From the NCBI GenBank assembly GCA_003184365.1, contig NKYR01000121.1, positions 1-64,000 on the forward strand: 64,000 nt of DNA, in the 5' to 3' direction. Source of the stretch: Evernia prunastri (lineage: Eukaryota > Ascomycota > Lecanoromycetes > Lecanorales > Parmeliaceae). Position numbers and translations under genes: made by a program. This document shows positions 20,430 to 31,591 of this stretch, one piece after another (position 1 is the first letter of the stretch; each line of letters opens with the position of its first letter). The notes beneath the pieces are model-generated. The model worked only from the letters and a program-made list of their open reading frames with translations, had not been told where the DNA came from and did no database searches.

Positions 20430-22064
20430 ATGACAGAGCTGGAGTCATTCTGGGGTCGGAAGACAGACGCAACCCGCTGGACCGCCTTGGCCTCTCTGGT
20501 GCTGGTGGTTATCTGCCCTCTGTGGATATCATACATTTGGATCAGCCTGGAGTATCACGATGGTTCGGTATATCAAACTGCCATGGCTATGTCGGAGAAG
20601 GAATTGTACTCCTTCTGTCATCAGTATGCTCCTCGATCAACCGTGAATGCCTTCATAGGCTAGGCAGCATGGGTTTCTCTCCAAGCCTTGTTGTATTCAC
20701 TACTCCCTGGTCCAATCTCAATTGGTCAAATGACGCCAGCAGGGAATCTGCTCGAATACAAGACGAATGGACTTCTAGCATGGGTGGTGACCCATTGCAT
20801 TATTGTAGTCGCTGGTACGCTGAAGATAGTAGATTTGGCAACCGTGGCGAATCACTGGATGGGTTTGCTTGTCGCCGCCAACGCATATGGCATCCTACTC
20901 GCCGGCTTTTGCCAAATCAAGACCCCTGTGTCGCCATCACATCCTAATGACCGCAAATTCAGTGGTACTACCATCTACCCAACCACATCCGAGGCTCGCG
21001 AGTGACAAACATACAGGCTCTCTCATATTTGACTACTTTGTCGGCATTGAACTGAATCCACGCTTTGGGAAACTCTGGGACTTCAAGTTGTTCCACAATG
21101 GACGGCCAGGAATCGTTGCTTGGACTTTGATGTGAGTACCGCACGCAGTTGCGGTAGAAAAGTGTGATCTCTGCTCGAAAGTCCACTTCCACACAATGCG
21201 CACATGCATTATCATATCTAATCCGAAATTTGCAGAGACCTTTCGTACACAGCCTACCAATATCAAAAGCATGGTTCAATTTCGAATTCCATCCTCATAG
21301 TAGATCTGTTCCATACAGTCTATGTCGTCGACTTTTTCTTCAACGAAGGCTGGTATGGAGCTCTTCACAGACCTAGATTGAGACTTGACGTGCTGACTCG
21401 CACCACAGGTATCTTCGTACCATTGACATTAGCCATGACCATTTCGGTTATTACTTGGGATGGGGCTCAGTCGCCTTGGTCCCGACCATCTACACCATCC
21501 AAGCCCAGTATCTCTCACGCTATCCCGTTTACCTGTCAAACTGGCAAGCTGTCTTCTTGACACTCTTCGGCCTTGCGGGTTATGCTATCTTCCGGTCGGC
21601 CAATCATCAGAAAGATATCGTCCGTTCAACCAACGGTCGTGCCAAAGTCTGGGGCTCCAAGGCTGAATACATTCGTTGTTCATACAAAACCGAAGACGGC
21701 AAGACGCACGAGGCACTACTGCTCTGTTCCGGTATGACTTTTCTCTCTCTCTGACCACATATTGCTTTTAATTCGGGCCCTCGTTTGATCATGAAGACAA
21801 TGCTAATTTTCATTTTGACCTTGCACAGGCTGGTGGGGGTTCTCACGTCATGCCAACTATCTCGGTGATCTCATGATGGCATTCACGACTTCTGTCGCGT
21901 GCGGGTTCACCCACCTGCTGCCGTGGTCGTACTTACTCTTCGTCTCTGCCATTCTGTTGAATCGTATTTTGCGTGACGAGAAAAGATGTGCACGCAAGTA
22001 CGGAGATAATTGGAAGCTATACTGTAGAAAAGTGGCGTATAGACTGATACCGGGGGTCGTATAG
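20430..22064 (+). CDS. DHCR7-like delta-7 sterol reductase with internal TAG
   Basis: Membrane-bound sterol reductase of the ERG4/ERG24/DHCR7 family, reducing the C7 double bond with NADPH in DHCR7 members. Exons 20430-20964, 21017-21131, 21236-21352, 21409-21731 and 21829-22064 total 1,326 nt, a multiple of three. Seen: YHDGSVYQT, TPAGNLLEYKTNGLLAW, SPSHPNDRKFSG, GIELNPRFGKLWDFKLF, NGRPGIVAW, RSTNGRAKVWG, SGWWGFSRHANY, and C-terminal DEKRCARKYGDNWKLYCRKV. The RSTNGRAKVWG and KYGDNWKLYC blocks favour DHCR7 over ERG4 or ERG24. An in-frame TAG sits at 20661-20663, between STVNAFIG and AAWVSLQ, where an aromatic residue such as Trp is expected. No splice pair removes it in phase. It is a likely pseudogene or a sequence error. 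Confidence 0.8.
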
Positions 22065-23091
22065 AGTGGCCCCACGGTGGCACCAATATAGCGTTTCAGA
22101 CTGGAATAGTCGCTTTCTTAGGTAGCGCGACGATATACAACAGACCTGGACATGTAGCCTCGCAGAAGTTGTGATGAGTGTCGGATATCTTCGATGCGTG
22201 TTTTGGATATGACGTTGAGAAATTTTCCTTTGTCGCTTATTACAACGCGGTCGAAGAAGTCGGAGGCTCGGAGCGAAGCTGGCAGGTAGACTCTCGCGAG
22301 AAGCCAAAAATTCAAGTCAAATGGGGCAGTAGTCCAGAGTCTTCCAGGTCACGAACATCTAGGTCTGTCTTACGAGATCGCCATCGAACATTCTCCGCCT
22401 CGTCTACTTCCTTGCCGGTATTGGACTATCTCTCTAGGCAGATGTCTTCCATTTTGAGCAAACTGGTGGATGGATAGGTGACATAATTGTGTTTTGCGCA
22501 CTTCTCTGGCGATTGTACGGCTATCCATTGGAATCAGGCTTTTTCTCTCCTCTTCCTTCGAAAGCGTCAGGATCCTTGAAACAAACGACTTCTACAGCCG
22601 CAGACACGATCCTGGGGGTACTAAGGTATTATTGCTTACGATACCAAGGTCGAGGGATGCGGATTCGGAGTGACCAATTACCGACGATGCCGCAGGTGCC
22701 GTCTACCAGATCATACCCCGACGAGGTAGGTATCTAAACCATATTACTAACAAACTGCTTACTTGAGACATCCCGTCCGAATAAGGTCCAATCAAAGCTT
22801 CGTTGTTTTAGTATATGCAAACTAAATGAGAATACTCGGCAACTACAGACTTGTTTGATGAATCTTTTTCGCGCGAAACTTATCAGGCGGAAGAGATAGG
22901 TTATGAGTGGATAAGTAACCAACACAGGCCCAGTGACCTCACACCTATCTTTTTGCTTTTCCTTGGTCGGCAGGTTTTTGCCCAGCTTTTCAAGGGCGTC
23001 ATTTTCCATAGCTGATCACGTAGACCCTCCCTGTGCTGCTTTCGTCACTACCCGACGAGAGTCGAAGTAGTCTAGAAGAAGTCCGGGGGTC
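22065..23091. other. Intergenic, nothing recognised
   Basis: No supported gene. Short frames on both strands near 22178-22740 show no signal, domain or splice structure. The two flanking genes converge here. Confidence 0.4.
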
Positions 23092-25000
23092 TCACACAAG
23101 GTCGAAGTATTCGACATCGATCACCGCCTCTCTCATTTTATCCATCCCCAATTTCACTCGCTGAAAATTGCCCTGTTGCCAGAGCTTCTCGTGATATTCA
23201 AGGTCAATCGGTAACCTCTGCAGTCTGGGATCCGCGAACTGCACTTTCCCTGTGTCGTCGCTGATGTAGGCGAAGTAGAAGGCCTGCGCCGTATGGTCAT
23301 AGTAGTTGATTGCACGTAGGTTCTCCGGTAGTGGGCCTAATAAAGCTTCACCTGTGTTGATACCCGACATATAAGATTGACCAATAACTTGAAACTGGTT
23401 ATTGCCAATAGGGCGAAGAACCATTGTCGAATCGCAGCCTAGCAAAACGCATACTTCATCACCTTGCCGCGTTAATAACGGTGCGAGGCCAATGAACCCC
23501 TGGGAGGTGAGAAAGAAGGCTCTATTACGGCAAACATCTCGTACCCGGCGGGTGTACTTCTCCCACTCAGTTCTTAGATTTGGCAATGATTTAGCAGCTA
23601 GCTCTTGATTTAAAACCGAGGCTAGAACTCGCACGGTGGACTTGAAATCCGCGAAATCCTCCCGCTGAGGTGAAGTAGAGTGACGAAAAAGCCCGCAACA
23701 AATGGTGTCACAGAAAGTTTCCAGACTTCTTCCTCCCGGAAAATTGCGATCCGCATCGGACGATGCCATCAAATCCCAAAGCGCTTTAAGCAGAACTTCA
23801 AGATCGAAAAATTCATTATCAAAATTCATAGGTTGGACATGTTGTATGGACGCAGCGCGAAGACCACCAACCCTCAGGACACCATTCCCTTTGTACGTCG
23901 CAACAGCTTCAAGGTACACACTTGCATTGCTCGGGGCTCCTGAAATTGGGTTTGCCAGCAGTTCGGTAGACCAGTCTGGAACCCAGGTAGGCATTGTGGG
24001 GCAGATTTTCTGCAGCTCACACTGGAAAAGAATCGCAAGGCTATTCCAGTATTCCACAAATCGAAGCGTGACTTCTTCATAAACCTGTGCCACCGTCTGA
24101 GAATACTTGGGCAGAATACCCATTTTCCTGTGACTGTGATGAAATAACGCCAAGACAGCATAAATCCGGTCTTTTGGGTCTGTGCATTTGACATGTGAGA
24201 GCTCTTTCCGTAAGGAATCTAGGAGGTAAGTTCTGTGATCACAGATTGCGTATATCAGTCTCAGGCGGTCTTTGAAAAGCCTGTCTTGAATACCTAAATC
24301 GCGTACCAATCGATCGCTGTCGACATGAATCCGAAAGATCGCATTTCTCAATGTTTGCCAGCATAGAAGTCGCGTGCCACATATAATGACAGCTTTCGTT
24401 GCAAGCCCTATCTCCTGCCTTATCCAGAGTCGCTCGAACCACGGAAGGGAGAAGAGATGATACAGAGCTTGAATATCAGTATTTCGCCTTGAGCATGTTC
24501 GAGAGCACTCTGGTGATTGATCAGGGCCGAACGCTTTTGGGGTTGAAGAATAATTGAGCCAATCAAAGTCAACCGTAAAGCCTAACACCTCAAGAACATC
24601 AACCGCACGGATACAGTCGATATCCTCTGGACCCAGCCAAACGACGACCTTCGTTGCCATCCGGTAGATATCGCTCATCATGGCAACCTGGTGACTTTGT
24701 TCTCCTGTGTTTGCTTGGTCGATGCATATAGCGTCAGCCCATAGTACTCGTGGTTCGTACGTGTGCCGCAGATGTTGTAAGGCTGTCGCTAGGCAGATCT
24801 GCACAGACACCAACTGTGATTTTGATCTCAAGGCATGACGAGCCCCAGACGTAGGACAAAGCCTCATAATGAAGTCCAGCATCCAGCTGAGTTGTGTACA
24901 TTTGAACGTGGAGCTCATCTTGCGGTGTGCCAGGGTTCAGGGTCAACAGTCTAATATGTTTTCCTTCCTTTGGCAGAGGAGAGTTCTGATAATCAAACAT
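23092..25000 (-). CDS. Heterokaryon incompatibility (HET) domain protein
   Basis: HET-domain proteins trigger cell death after fusion of unlike fungal strains. The N-terminal exon reads GKHIRLLTLNPG, then YEALSYVWGSS, the HET start motif. The long frame continues CLATALQHLRHTYEPRVLW, ADAICIDQAN, QVAMMSDIYRMATKVVVWLG, all HET core motifs, then a long C-terminal region of the usual HET type ending around 630 residues. The two parts differ by one base of frame near 24790-24830, and no intron of workable size fits, so it is a frameshift or a sequence error. The downstream frame of about 600 residues is intact. It stands alone between the sterol block and a gene-poor interval. Confidence 0.8.
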
Positions 25001-25159
25001 GTTGAGCTGGTTCAGGTGATTTCAGGTAATGGTAAACACAAAGCAGATAACCCGAGGAACCTTACGATATTGACGTCTTAGCCTTTTCTTTACCGAAGGG
25101 TATCTCTGAAGCTGGTGTTGTAGGGGCCCCTTAGCCTAAACGAATTTCAAACCCACGAC

Positions 25160-25338
25160 AGTATTCAATCAGGAACAAGGCTGCCCGAAGGGCTGGGCAT
25201 TTTGCCTGCATTTGCCTTGCAGTAGGAGCGGTAACGATCTAGACCAATATAGTATCTAATCATAAACAAGGCTGCCGGAAGAATTCGGCATTTTGCCTGA
25301 GTTTGCCTTGAAATAGGAGCTGTAGCAAATCAACATAT
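25160..25338. repeat. Diverged 90-bp tandem duplication
   Basis: 25160-25250 and 25251-25338 share AGTATYYAATCA, AACAAGGCTGCC, GGCATTTTGCCTG and TTTGCCTTG in the same order and spacing, with about 20% differences. No coding or element signature. Confidence 0.5.
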
Positions 25339-26293
25339 TACCCTCAGCAGCCGGGCATGGGTCAAAATGCATAGCCCTTATCACAGATAGGCTATCAGAC
25401 ACTCTCACAAAGAAGACTGGTCAGCCAGATGCCACGTTGCTACACAGGGTCCTGGCTGCGTCACTTGGACTTTAACAGCCGTCAGGAAGAGCCCAACGAC
25501 AAGCTCATACATACGTATCGTCATCTACCATTCTTCTGCTAACGCAATTGGAAGTAACACAGCCTCCTCCTGGCCATACTTAAAGAGAGCCTGTTGTCTG
25601 TCTTCCTGAAATTGTTCTTAGAATTGTAATCCCAAAGTTTCAGAAAATACCTATTGGAATTCCCCTAAGTAAGGTTACCCCAAAACGAGAACCCTGCCAG
25701 GATGTGGGATACATTTGTGACCCTCGCGGTATTCGTCTATTTACTGATACCTAGACAAAGAGCAGACACCCTTACCATATCGGCCATCATCTCCTCAAAA
25801 CAATCACGAGCAAAAGCATCAAACCCTAGGCACCCCAAATGTCAAACCCCACGGCACCACCGCCTCCACGTCCTCCCCCGCCACCGCCAGCTCCAAAGCC
25901 TTAATGACCACCGAGACACATCGAAGGACTGCACGCCTCTGTGTTTGTACTGAGAGGAACTTGGGTATGCGATATCTGTCCTTGCAACTTCATCCGGCTA
26001 GATCTCATGAAGTTAATAGATGACTGTCGCTGTTTAGGTCAGCTATAAGTCGCCTGTAGTTAATGCCTATCTCACATCTCGGTTGATGGGGAATAGTATT
26101 TTGGCATTTTATCGTTCTTGTTGAAACCAGCTATGGGCGATGTAGCCTCATCTTTTAGGGGCTTTGTGTATCAAATGACATAATCACTGCTGTCCTAGCA
26201 CCGTGTCAACTCCCCATTGGAGTAATAGCATCTCGCAATCCGTTCAGACGAATAAGTGTAACCTCACTTTCTCATGAATACCTTAGGGCGGCG

Positions 26294-26320
26294 CTCACCC
26301 GATGCCTGATCGGGGGTGAG
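26294..26320. repeat. Short GC-rich hairpin
   Basis: CTCACCC at the left pairs with GGGTGAG at the right, with GAT/ATC pairing inside around a GCCTG loop. Further GGCGC/GCGCC bases on either side may extend it. It is not near a gene end that I recognise. Confidence 0.3.
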
Positions 26321-26821
26321 GCCGAGGCTTCTTGGCGCCGTAAAGTAAAGTATGCATCTTCCTCATGAACTAACAGCATCGAAGAGCGCGTCAAAGAGCA
26401 GCCGATCCTCGATACCTCTGATCTTCGTTGCTCTCCTCTGGATGCTGGCCCTACTGGACCATGCTCTTCTCGTATACTGATTATGCCAGAAAGCCAATGT
26501 CACATATGAAGCTGAGTTGCGATCCTACACTGTGTAGTGACTGCGCCTGTCTCTAGCGTCAGGTTCTAATTTCAGCTCATCGTGCTCATTTCTGCATCTG
26601 AATACATCGGATATTGTCTTCTCAGCGTCTGAAACATGGCTGTGGCACTTCACTCCCCAGCTCGCACCTCCCCCCTGCATGATCTACCCTTCATGAGATT
26701 GAGCCTTATAAACATCCACAGTCTCCTACTCTTCCCCATCTCCCTGTATTGTGACGCTCGCTATCATTGATTCCCACAGAAAACAACCACATCTCCCACG
26801 GACAAATCCCCCCCAACAACC

Positions 26822-27316
26822 ATGCTCTCCACCCACATCCTCGCCATCTCAACCCTCACCCTCCTCGCCAACACCCAAACCATCCCAACCACAACCCCAG
26901 CCACAGCCCTCTCCTCCTCCTCCACACCCCCCATCACCCCCTCCCCCCTCCCGCACACCGCGCTCCAGACCCCCATCATGGCCTCGGTCCAAAAATACTA
27001 CTCCTCCCTGACCGCGCAGAGCGAATGGACCTCGGCCGTGCAAGCGCTCACGGCCGCCATCCCCTACTCCGCACGCAGCCAGATCGCGAACGACCCGACG
27101 GACTACTTGCGCTCGGTCTTTGGGGGAACGGGCCAGGTGCCGGGCTGGGTCAGTGCGATGCCGACGAACTACACGGAATACTTTCGGAGCGTCGTGGCCG
27201 CGCAGGCAAGCATGACGGGCCAGGCTGCTGAAGGGTCAGCGCCGGCGGTTGGGCGAAGAGTGAGACTTGTTGGGGCTGCGTTGGCGGTGGGAGCTGCGGG
27301 ATTTGTGTTGCTGTGA
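26822..27316 (+). CDS. Small secreted, probably GPI-anchored protein
   Basis: 164 residues, single exon, start ATG preceded by AACAACC. The N-terminus MLSTHILAISTLTLLANTQT looks like a signal peptide. A Ser/Thr/Pro-rich stretch (residues 20-50) follows, then a compact middle with ASVQKYYSSL, WTSAVQALTAAIPYSA and PTNYTEYFRSVVAAQ. The C-terminus ends with small residues, a basic spacer and a hydrophobic tail (LVGAALAVGAAGFVLL), the layout of a GPI signal. Codons are strongly C-rich, as in well-expressed fungal genes. Family not recognised; probably a cell-wall or plasma-membrane surface protein. The next gene converges on it. Confidence 0.7.
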   Translation: MLSTHILAISTLTLLANTQTIPTTTPATALSSSSTPPITPSPLPHTALQTPIMASVQKYYSSLTAQSEWTSAVQALTAAIPYSARSQIANDPTDYLRSVFGGTGQVPGWVSAMPTNYTEYFRSVVAAQASMTGQAAEGSAPAVGRRVRLVGAALAVGAAGFVLL

Positions 27317-27572
27317 GGGAGTTGGTGATATAGTTGTTGGGGTTTGAGGATTGGGTTTACGCATCGTCTGGACATTTGGACGCCTTCCCGCACTCATGCC
27401 CCGAGCGATGAGGTTCATGTTCTCACCCTTGAACGCATCGCAAATTGGAATGATCATCATATTTGCGTCGACTCATGATCTAACATACAGGAACACCAGT
27501 GGTCTCCCAAGCAAACCTCGACGACTCCGTCCCGCAGAACGCCGACCTGCGCTATCCAACCCAATATTCCTC

Positions 27573-28451
27573 TCAAACATCCAAACTCCTCGTCAAATTC
27601 CCCACACCCGCCAACCCCCTCGCGCTATACGCCCCGCCCTTGACGGCCCCCAGGAACTCATCGAACCGCCCCATCGCCAAATCCAGCACCTGCCGCAACC
27701 TCGCCGTCAGCACCAGCTGCCACTGCGCCCCCGTCAACGTGTTGCTCTCGCCCCTCACCCTCACGTTCCCGTACGCCGGCTCCGGCCGCACCATCGGCAC
27801 CTGGAGCAACTTGATCAGCGCGGCGTCCGCGTTCAGGCTGGTGTTGAGGCCATGTTTGGAGATGAGGGTCGTGAGGAGGGACGTGGCGGTGTTGGGGGCG
27901 CTGGGGTTGACGGCCGCGAGGATGGCTGTGGTGGAGGAATTGGCCGTGAGGGCGGCGGACCAAGTGGAGATGTGGCGTTGGAGGGCGTAGACGTTCCACG
28001 CGCCGTACCATTTCTCCGCCGTGTCCGCCGTCGTAGCGTTCCCCGTGCCGTTGGCCGCCGTCGGCTCCGGGCACAGGGTCGAGTTGAGCGACAACGACGT
28101 GCAGTTGTACTGCGCGCAGGTCTCGGTGTCGTTGGTGAGGGTGGTGCAGTTCGGGCCCGGTCTCTCGTACACGGAGCGCAGGAAGCACGTCGACCAGAGC
28201 TCGTGCGGGGCGCAGAGTTCCGGGGACGTGAGGTTGAAGTTGGTCAGGTAGGCGGTTTCCTGCAGCTTGGTGTAGCAGTAGGGCGTCGGGGCGTCGCTGG
28301 TGAGGTTGTTGCAGGAGGGTATGTCGGCTGTGACGTTTGGGTTGGTGGAGACGTTGAGGTTGGGCGAGACGACGACGGGGATACCATTTGCGAGGGTGTG
28401 CGCGGATAGGGCGACGAGGACTGCGAGCGAGAGAAGGTTGACGGTCGCCAT
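27573..28451 (-). CDS. Secreted cysteine-containing glycoprotein, unknown function
   Basis: 292 residues from the ATG at 28451 (MATVNLLSLAVLVALSAHTLA), a clear signal peptide. An in-frame upstream ATG would hide this signal, so I chose the inner start. The mature protein has at least ten N-glycosylation sequons (NVS, NVT, NLT and NCT types) and about nine Cys clustered in the first half, between CNNLTSDAPTPYC and LNSTLCPE. The C-terminal half is Ala/Leu-rich and Cys-free. GC-rich codon use leaves several long antisense frames that are shadows. No family is recognised. It may be a cell-surface or apoplastic protein. Confidence 0.7.
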   Translation of the reverse strand: MATVNLLSLAVLVALSAHTLANGIPVVVSPNLNVSTNPNVTADIPSCNNLTSDAPTPYCYTKLQETAYLTNFNLTSPELCAPHELWSTCFLRSVYERPGPNCTTLTNDTETCAQYNCTSLSLNSTLCPEPTAANGTGNATTADTAEKWYGAWNVYALQRHISTWSAALTANSSTTAILAAVNPSAPNTATSLLTTLISKHGLNTSLNADAALIKLLQVPMVRPEPAYGNVRVRGESNTLTGAQWQLVLTARLRQVLDLAMGRFDEFLGAVKGGAYSARGLAGVGNLTRSLDV

Positions 28452-29057
28452 GGCTGAATTCGTATAGGCTGAGGTGAGGGGGAGCGGGACGGTTTGGCTC
28501 CAAAGCGGGCACAGGAGCGTGAAAGGCATGGGCGGGGTCTAGACGGGTGTATATATACATAAGCTCGGGGACGAAAAAAGCAGGAGGTAGTACAGTTGAG
28601 GGAGCGAGGTGCGCCGAGTGGTTGAGGGTTCTTGTGGCACGAATCATTGCCGCGCATGAGCTGAGCAGGAATCGCGCATTGGCGACAAAGAAGCGATTGT
28701 GGATGGATGCAAAAACATGAAACACGGCCGTGTCCGGATTCCGGACAGGAGCTGTCAGGAACAGGGCAAATGTCCGAGGGGAAAAACGTGAGGGCTGTGT
28801 GTAGCTGCAGTAGCCTTTTGGGAACGATTGGCAGATTTTAGACGCAGTCATCACGGGAAAGCCTAAAGGATCGAGAAAGGTAAGGAGCGCAAGGTTGGTT
28901 CCACGCAGCGCTAGTAGCTAAAACCAATGCACGGAAAAGGAGACTGTGATGATAGCTAGCTTTTTGACGTCGCCAAGTCGATGCATCCCATGGCTTTATC
29001 TCGCTCACGCTACAAACTTACAATAGTAATCAAGATTTGGCCGCCAGCAACCTTAGT
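28452..29057. other. Intergenic, upstream of the secreted glycoprotein
   Basis: No gene supported. This should contain the glycoprotein promoter and the 3' end of the aldo/keto reductase transcript. Confidence 0.35.
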
Positions 29058-30075
29058 TTAGTATCGGCCCCCTGCCACCTGCGTCTTTTTCATAATTTCC
29101 TCAATCTCCTTCAGCTCCTCCGTGGTAAGAGTGACTTCGGCTGCGTTTTCGATGGCTCTCTCTTCGGTCGTAGAACCCGGTATTGGGATGATAGTGCCCA
29201 AGCCTTCCTTCCCACTGTACGAGCGCACCCAAGCCAGCGCCACCTGGGCCGGCGTGCAGCCCTTCGCTTCCGCCACCCTCTGGACCTCCCGCCCCATCGC
29301 GGCGTTCTTCTCCATGTTTCCCGGCTGGAAGCGCGGCAGGCGGTGCCGGATGTCGCCCTTGTCGATATCCTCCGGCTTCGCGAACGTCGCGGTCAGCAGG
29401 CCGCGGCCCAAGGGGGAGTAGGCGATCAGGGGGATGTCCAGCTCGGCGCAGGTTCGGGCGACGCCGTTGTGGAGGTTGTCGGGGGTCTGGATGCTCACTT
29501 CGACCTCGACGGCGGCGACCTTGTGGAACTGGGAGGCGGTCCGGATTTGGTCTTCGGTGACCTCGCTCAGACTCATGCCGCCCAGCTTGCCGGCTTCGAT
29601 GTATTTGGCCATGGCGTTCATGGTCTCTTCCAAAGGGACGTTGGGGTCCTGCCGCGCCGGTTCGAAGAGGTCGAGGAACTTCTTGCCGTCGAGGACTCTG
29701 AGGCACTCATCGATGCTCCTCCGAATGTTCTTCTCGCTGTTATCGGGACCCATCTTCGTGGGTGACACGGACCCCTTGATGCTGATGACGACCTTGTCCG
29801 CGTCTTCGGGGTACTTGGTGAAATACCGGTTGAGGAGTTGGAGGGAATTGGCATGCGGTTTGCCATAGAGCTCGCCCCCGTTCCAGAGGTTGGCTCCCGA
29901 GTTCAGGGCTGCCTTCATTGCTGCGAACGCTTGCTCATCTGGAACGGGTGTTTCACGCCATGTGAGATCTATGCCGTGGTTCAGCAGAGTCTCGTGAAAT
30001 AGGTTTGTGTTCGGGGAACGTACTCATCATTCCATAGCCGGTGCGGCCGACTTGCTTCCCATTGATTGTAGGCAT
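29058..30075 (-). CDS. Aldo/keto reductase, pyridoxal reductase-like
   Basis: NAD(P)H-dependent carbonyl reductase of the fungal pyridoxal reductase group; the physiological substrate is uncertain. Two exons, 30075-30024 and 29968-29058, with a 55-nt intron (GTACGT, branch GCTGAAC, acceptor TAG), give 320 residues. Seen: MPTINGKQVGRTGYGMM start, LTWRETPVPDEQAFAAM, GANLWNGGELYGKP holding the active-site Tyr, VVISIKG with the catalytic Lys, DLFEPARQDPNVP, a QIRTAS segment, IAYSPLGRGLLT, and the nucleotide-binding IPIPGSTTEERAIEN. The Asn in WNGGE replaces the usual AKR Asp, which is normal for this subgroup. Length is typical. Confidence 0.9.
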
Positions 30076-30239
30076 TTTGCTGATTCACAGTATTGTATGT
30101 CAGTTGCAATTGATGAGATACTTGAGAAGATGTGCCGTGTAAGCAGAGCAGATTATCGAGTAATTTATAGTCGTGCCACGGACTTAGCACGTTACCAGCG
30201 ACTTAAATACGGTGGCACGGTTACATGTTGAAAGAAGGA

Positions 30240-31580
30240 CAATTGCCATTATCTGGTATATGCGATTTCGCCAGCTAAACCCTAACTCCGAAACCAAACT
30301 GCCAGGTTGTCTCCATTAGCTTTCGACCCCCTGCTTAGACCGTGACTTTAATTTTTAGCTGCATAGTGAGTCGGTCCCCGCAGGGGGTCTGCACCAAAAA
30401 CCCCCTGTTTCTTGTATTCTATTCTAAATATGCCAAGCCTACAGCGAAAATCGACTGCCCTAGTTAGAATACTGAAATTTATAGTAATATTCGGAAGATG
30501 GCCCAAGTTTGGCTATCGGGTCCGGGTCCGGGTCCGGATCCGAAAAGTCTTGGCATGTTTAGGACTTTTGATCAACATGCTCCCCCCCTTTCTATCATTG
30601 ATAATTCGATTTGAATGCCGTGTTTGGAGGGTCTCGGACGCTGAGAGATAGGAAATCTAGCGCCGAGACCCGTTGCCGGAAAGAGGTAACCCGTTGGTTA
30701 GGTCATTTAGATAGGGAACGTAATAGGTCTGGTGTCAACTGTCCTCGAAGGTTAGTAAGGTATACAACGCGGGATATTGCCGTAGGGAGTTAGATTTTGT
30801 TACTAACGAATTCGCTATATAATTCTACGCGTCGTAGTATATATTTCTAAGTGGTTTTGATGAGAATTGATGGATCTGTGATTGATTCAAAAATTTGTTG
30901 ACACGAAGCTCGTTTTGGATAAAAACGGGGTTTCTGGAGCAGGCGTCCTACAACAAAAGTCCGCGAAGCGATCTAGACTTTTTTGAGCTTAGTTCCAGCG
31001 CTAACTTGTTAGCCTTTGGGACTAAGGTAGGACGCCGGCGCGAAGGAGGCAACTGCCAGGGGCTTGTGAATAGGCCAGTCAGCATCGTACATAAAGCGAG
31101 ATAGAAAGTATAAAAGTATAAAAGTATGTAGAAATGTGATATACCGATGACAGTACCTTAGTAGTATCACACCTTTTACACGTGTGTATTCCCAAGCAAA
31201 AGATATGATACCGACATGCATTTTGTAGGATGGGAGTTGGGGAAACTGAGCGTTGGTACCGCTTCGACTTGCCTCCGCCAACGAGTGAGCCGGCAAATTA
31301 AAATAAGGACACGAGGGACGGTTGACTCTAGGCCAGGGGTGGCGTAGTAGCCAAACTTTGGGGTTCGCGGACAGTGGACACGCAAAACACAACGTCAATA
31401 ACGTTAACCACAATTCCATCTCCCAACCACTACTACCTATCACCGGTGACCGATCATTTCCTTCAATGCTCTCATCTGCCTCATCCTAAATACCCTGTCC
31501 CTCCTTCATCCTGTTTCGACCCGGTACCAATCAACGGTCGCGGCCGTTCGAAATTCACTCATTCTTCAACGCCCAACTGG
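30240..31580. other. Intergenic with microsatellite, nothing coding recognised
   Basis: A GGGTCC/GGTCCG microsatellite lies at about 30516-30542. Frames near 30611-30793 are Arg-rich with no known domain and may be remnants of an element. The last few hundred bases (31180-31590) should be the transporter promoter. Confidence 0.35.
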
Positions 31581-31591
31581 CCAGAGTCAAC

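Larger units (their letters stand above)
25001..26780. other. Gene-poor interval with a tandem duplication and a hairpin
   Basis: No supported gene. It holds a diverged 90-bp tandem duplication (25160-25338) and an inverted repeat at 26294-26320 (CTCACCC ... GGGTGAG). A short frame at 25702-25953 has a hydrophobic start but then Pro/His/Arg-rich sequence and is not convincing. Confidence 0.4.

Noticed and set aside
25702..25953. Frame starting with a hydrophobic segment
   Set aside because: After 20 residues it becomes Pro/His/Arg-rich with no family or splice support.
27351..28854. Long frames opposite and out of phase with the secreted glycoprotein gene
   Set aside because: Pro/Arg/His-rich shadows of GC-rich coding sequence with no domain. 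The chosen frame has a signal peptide and sequons.
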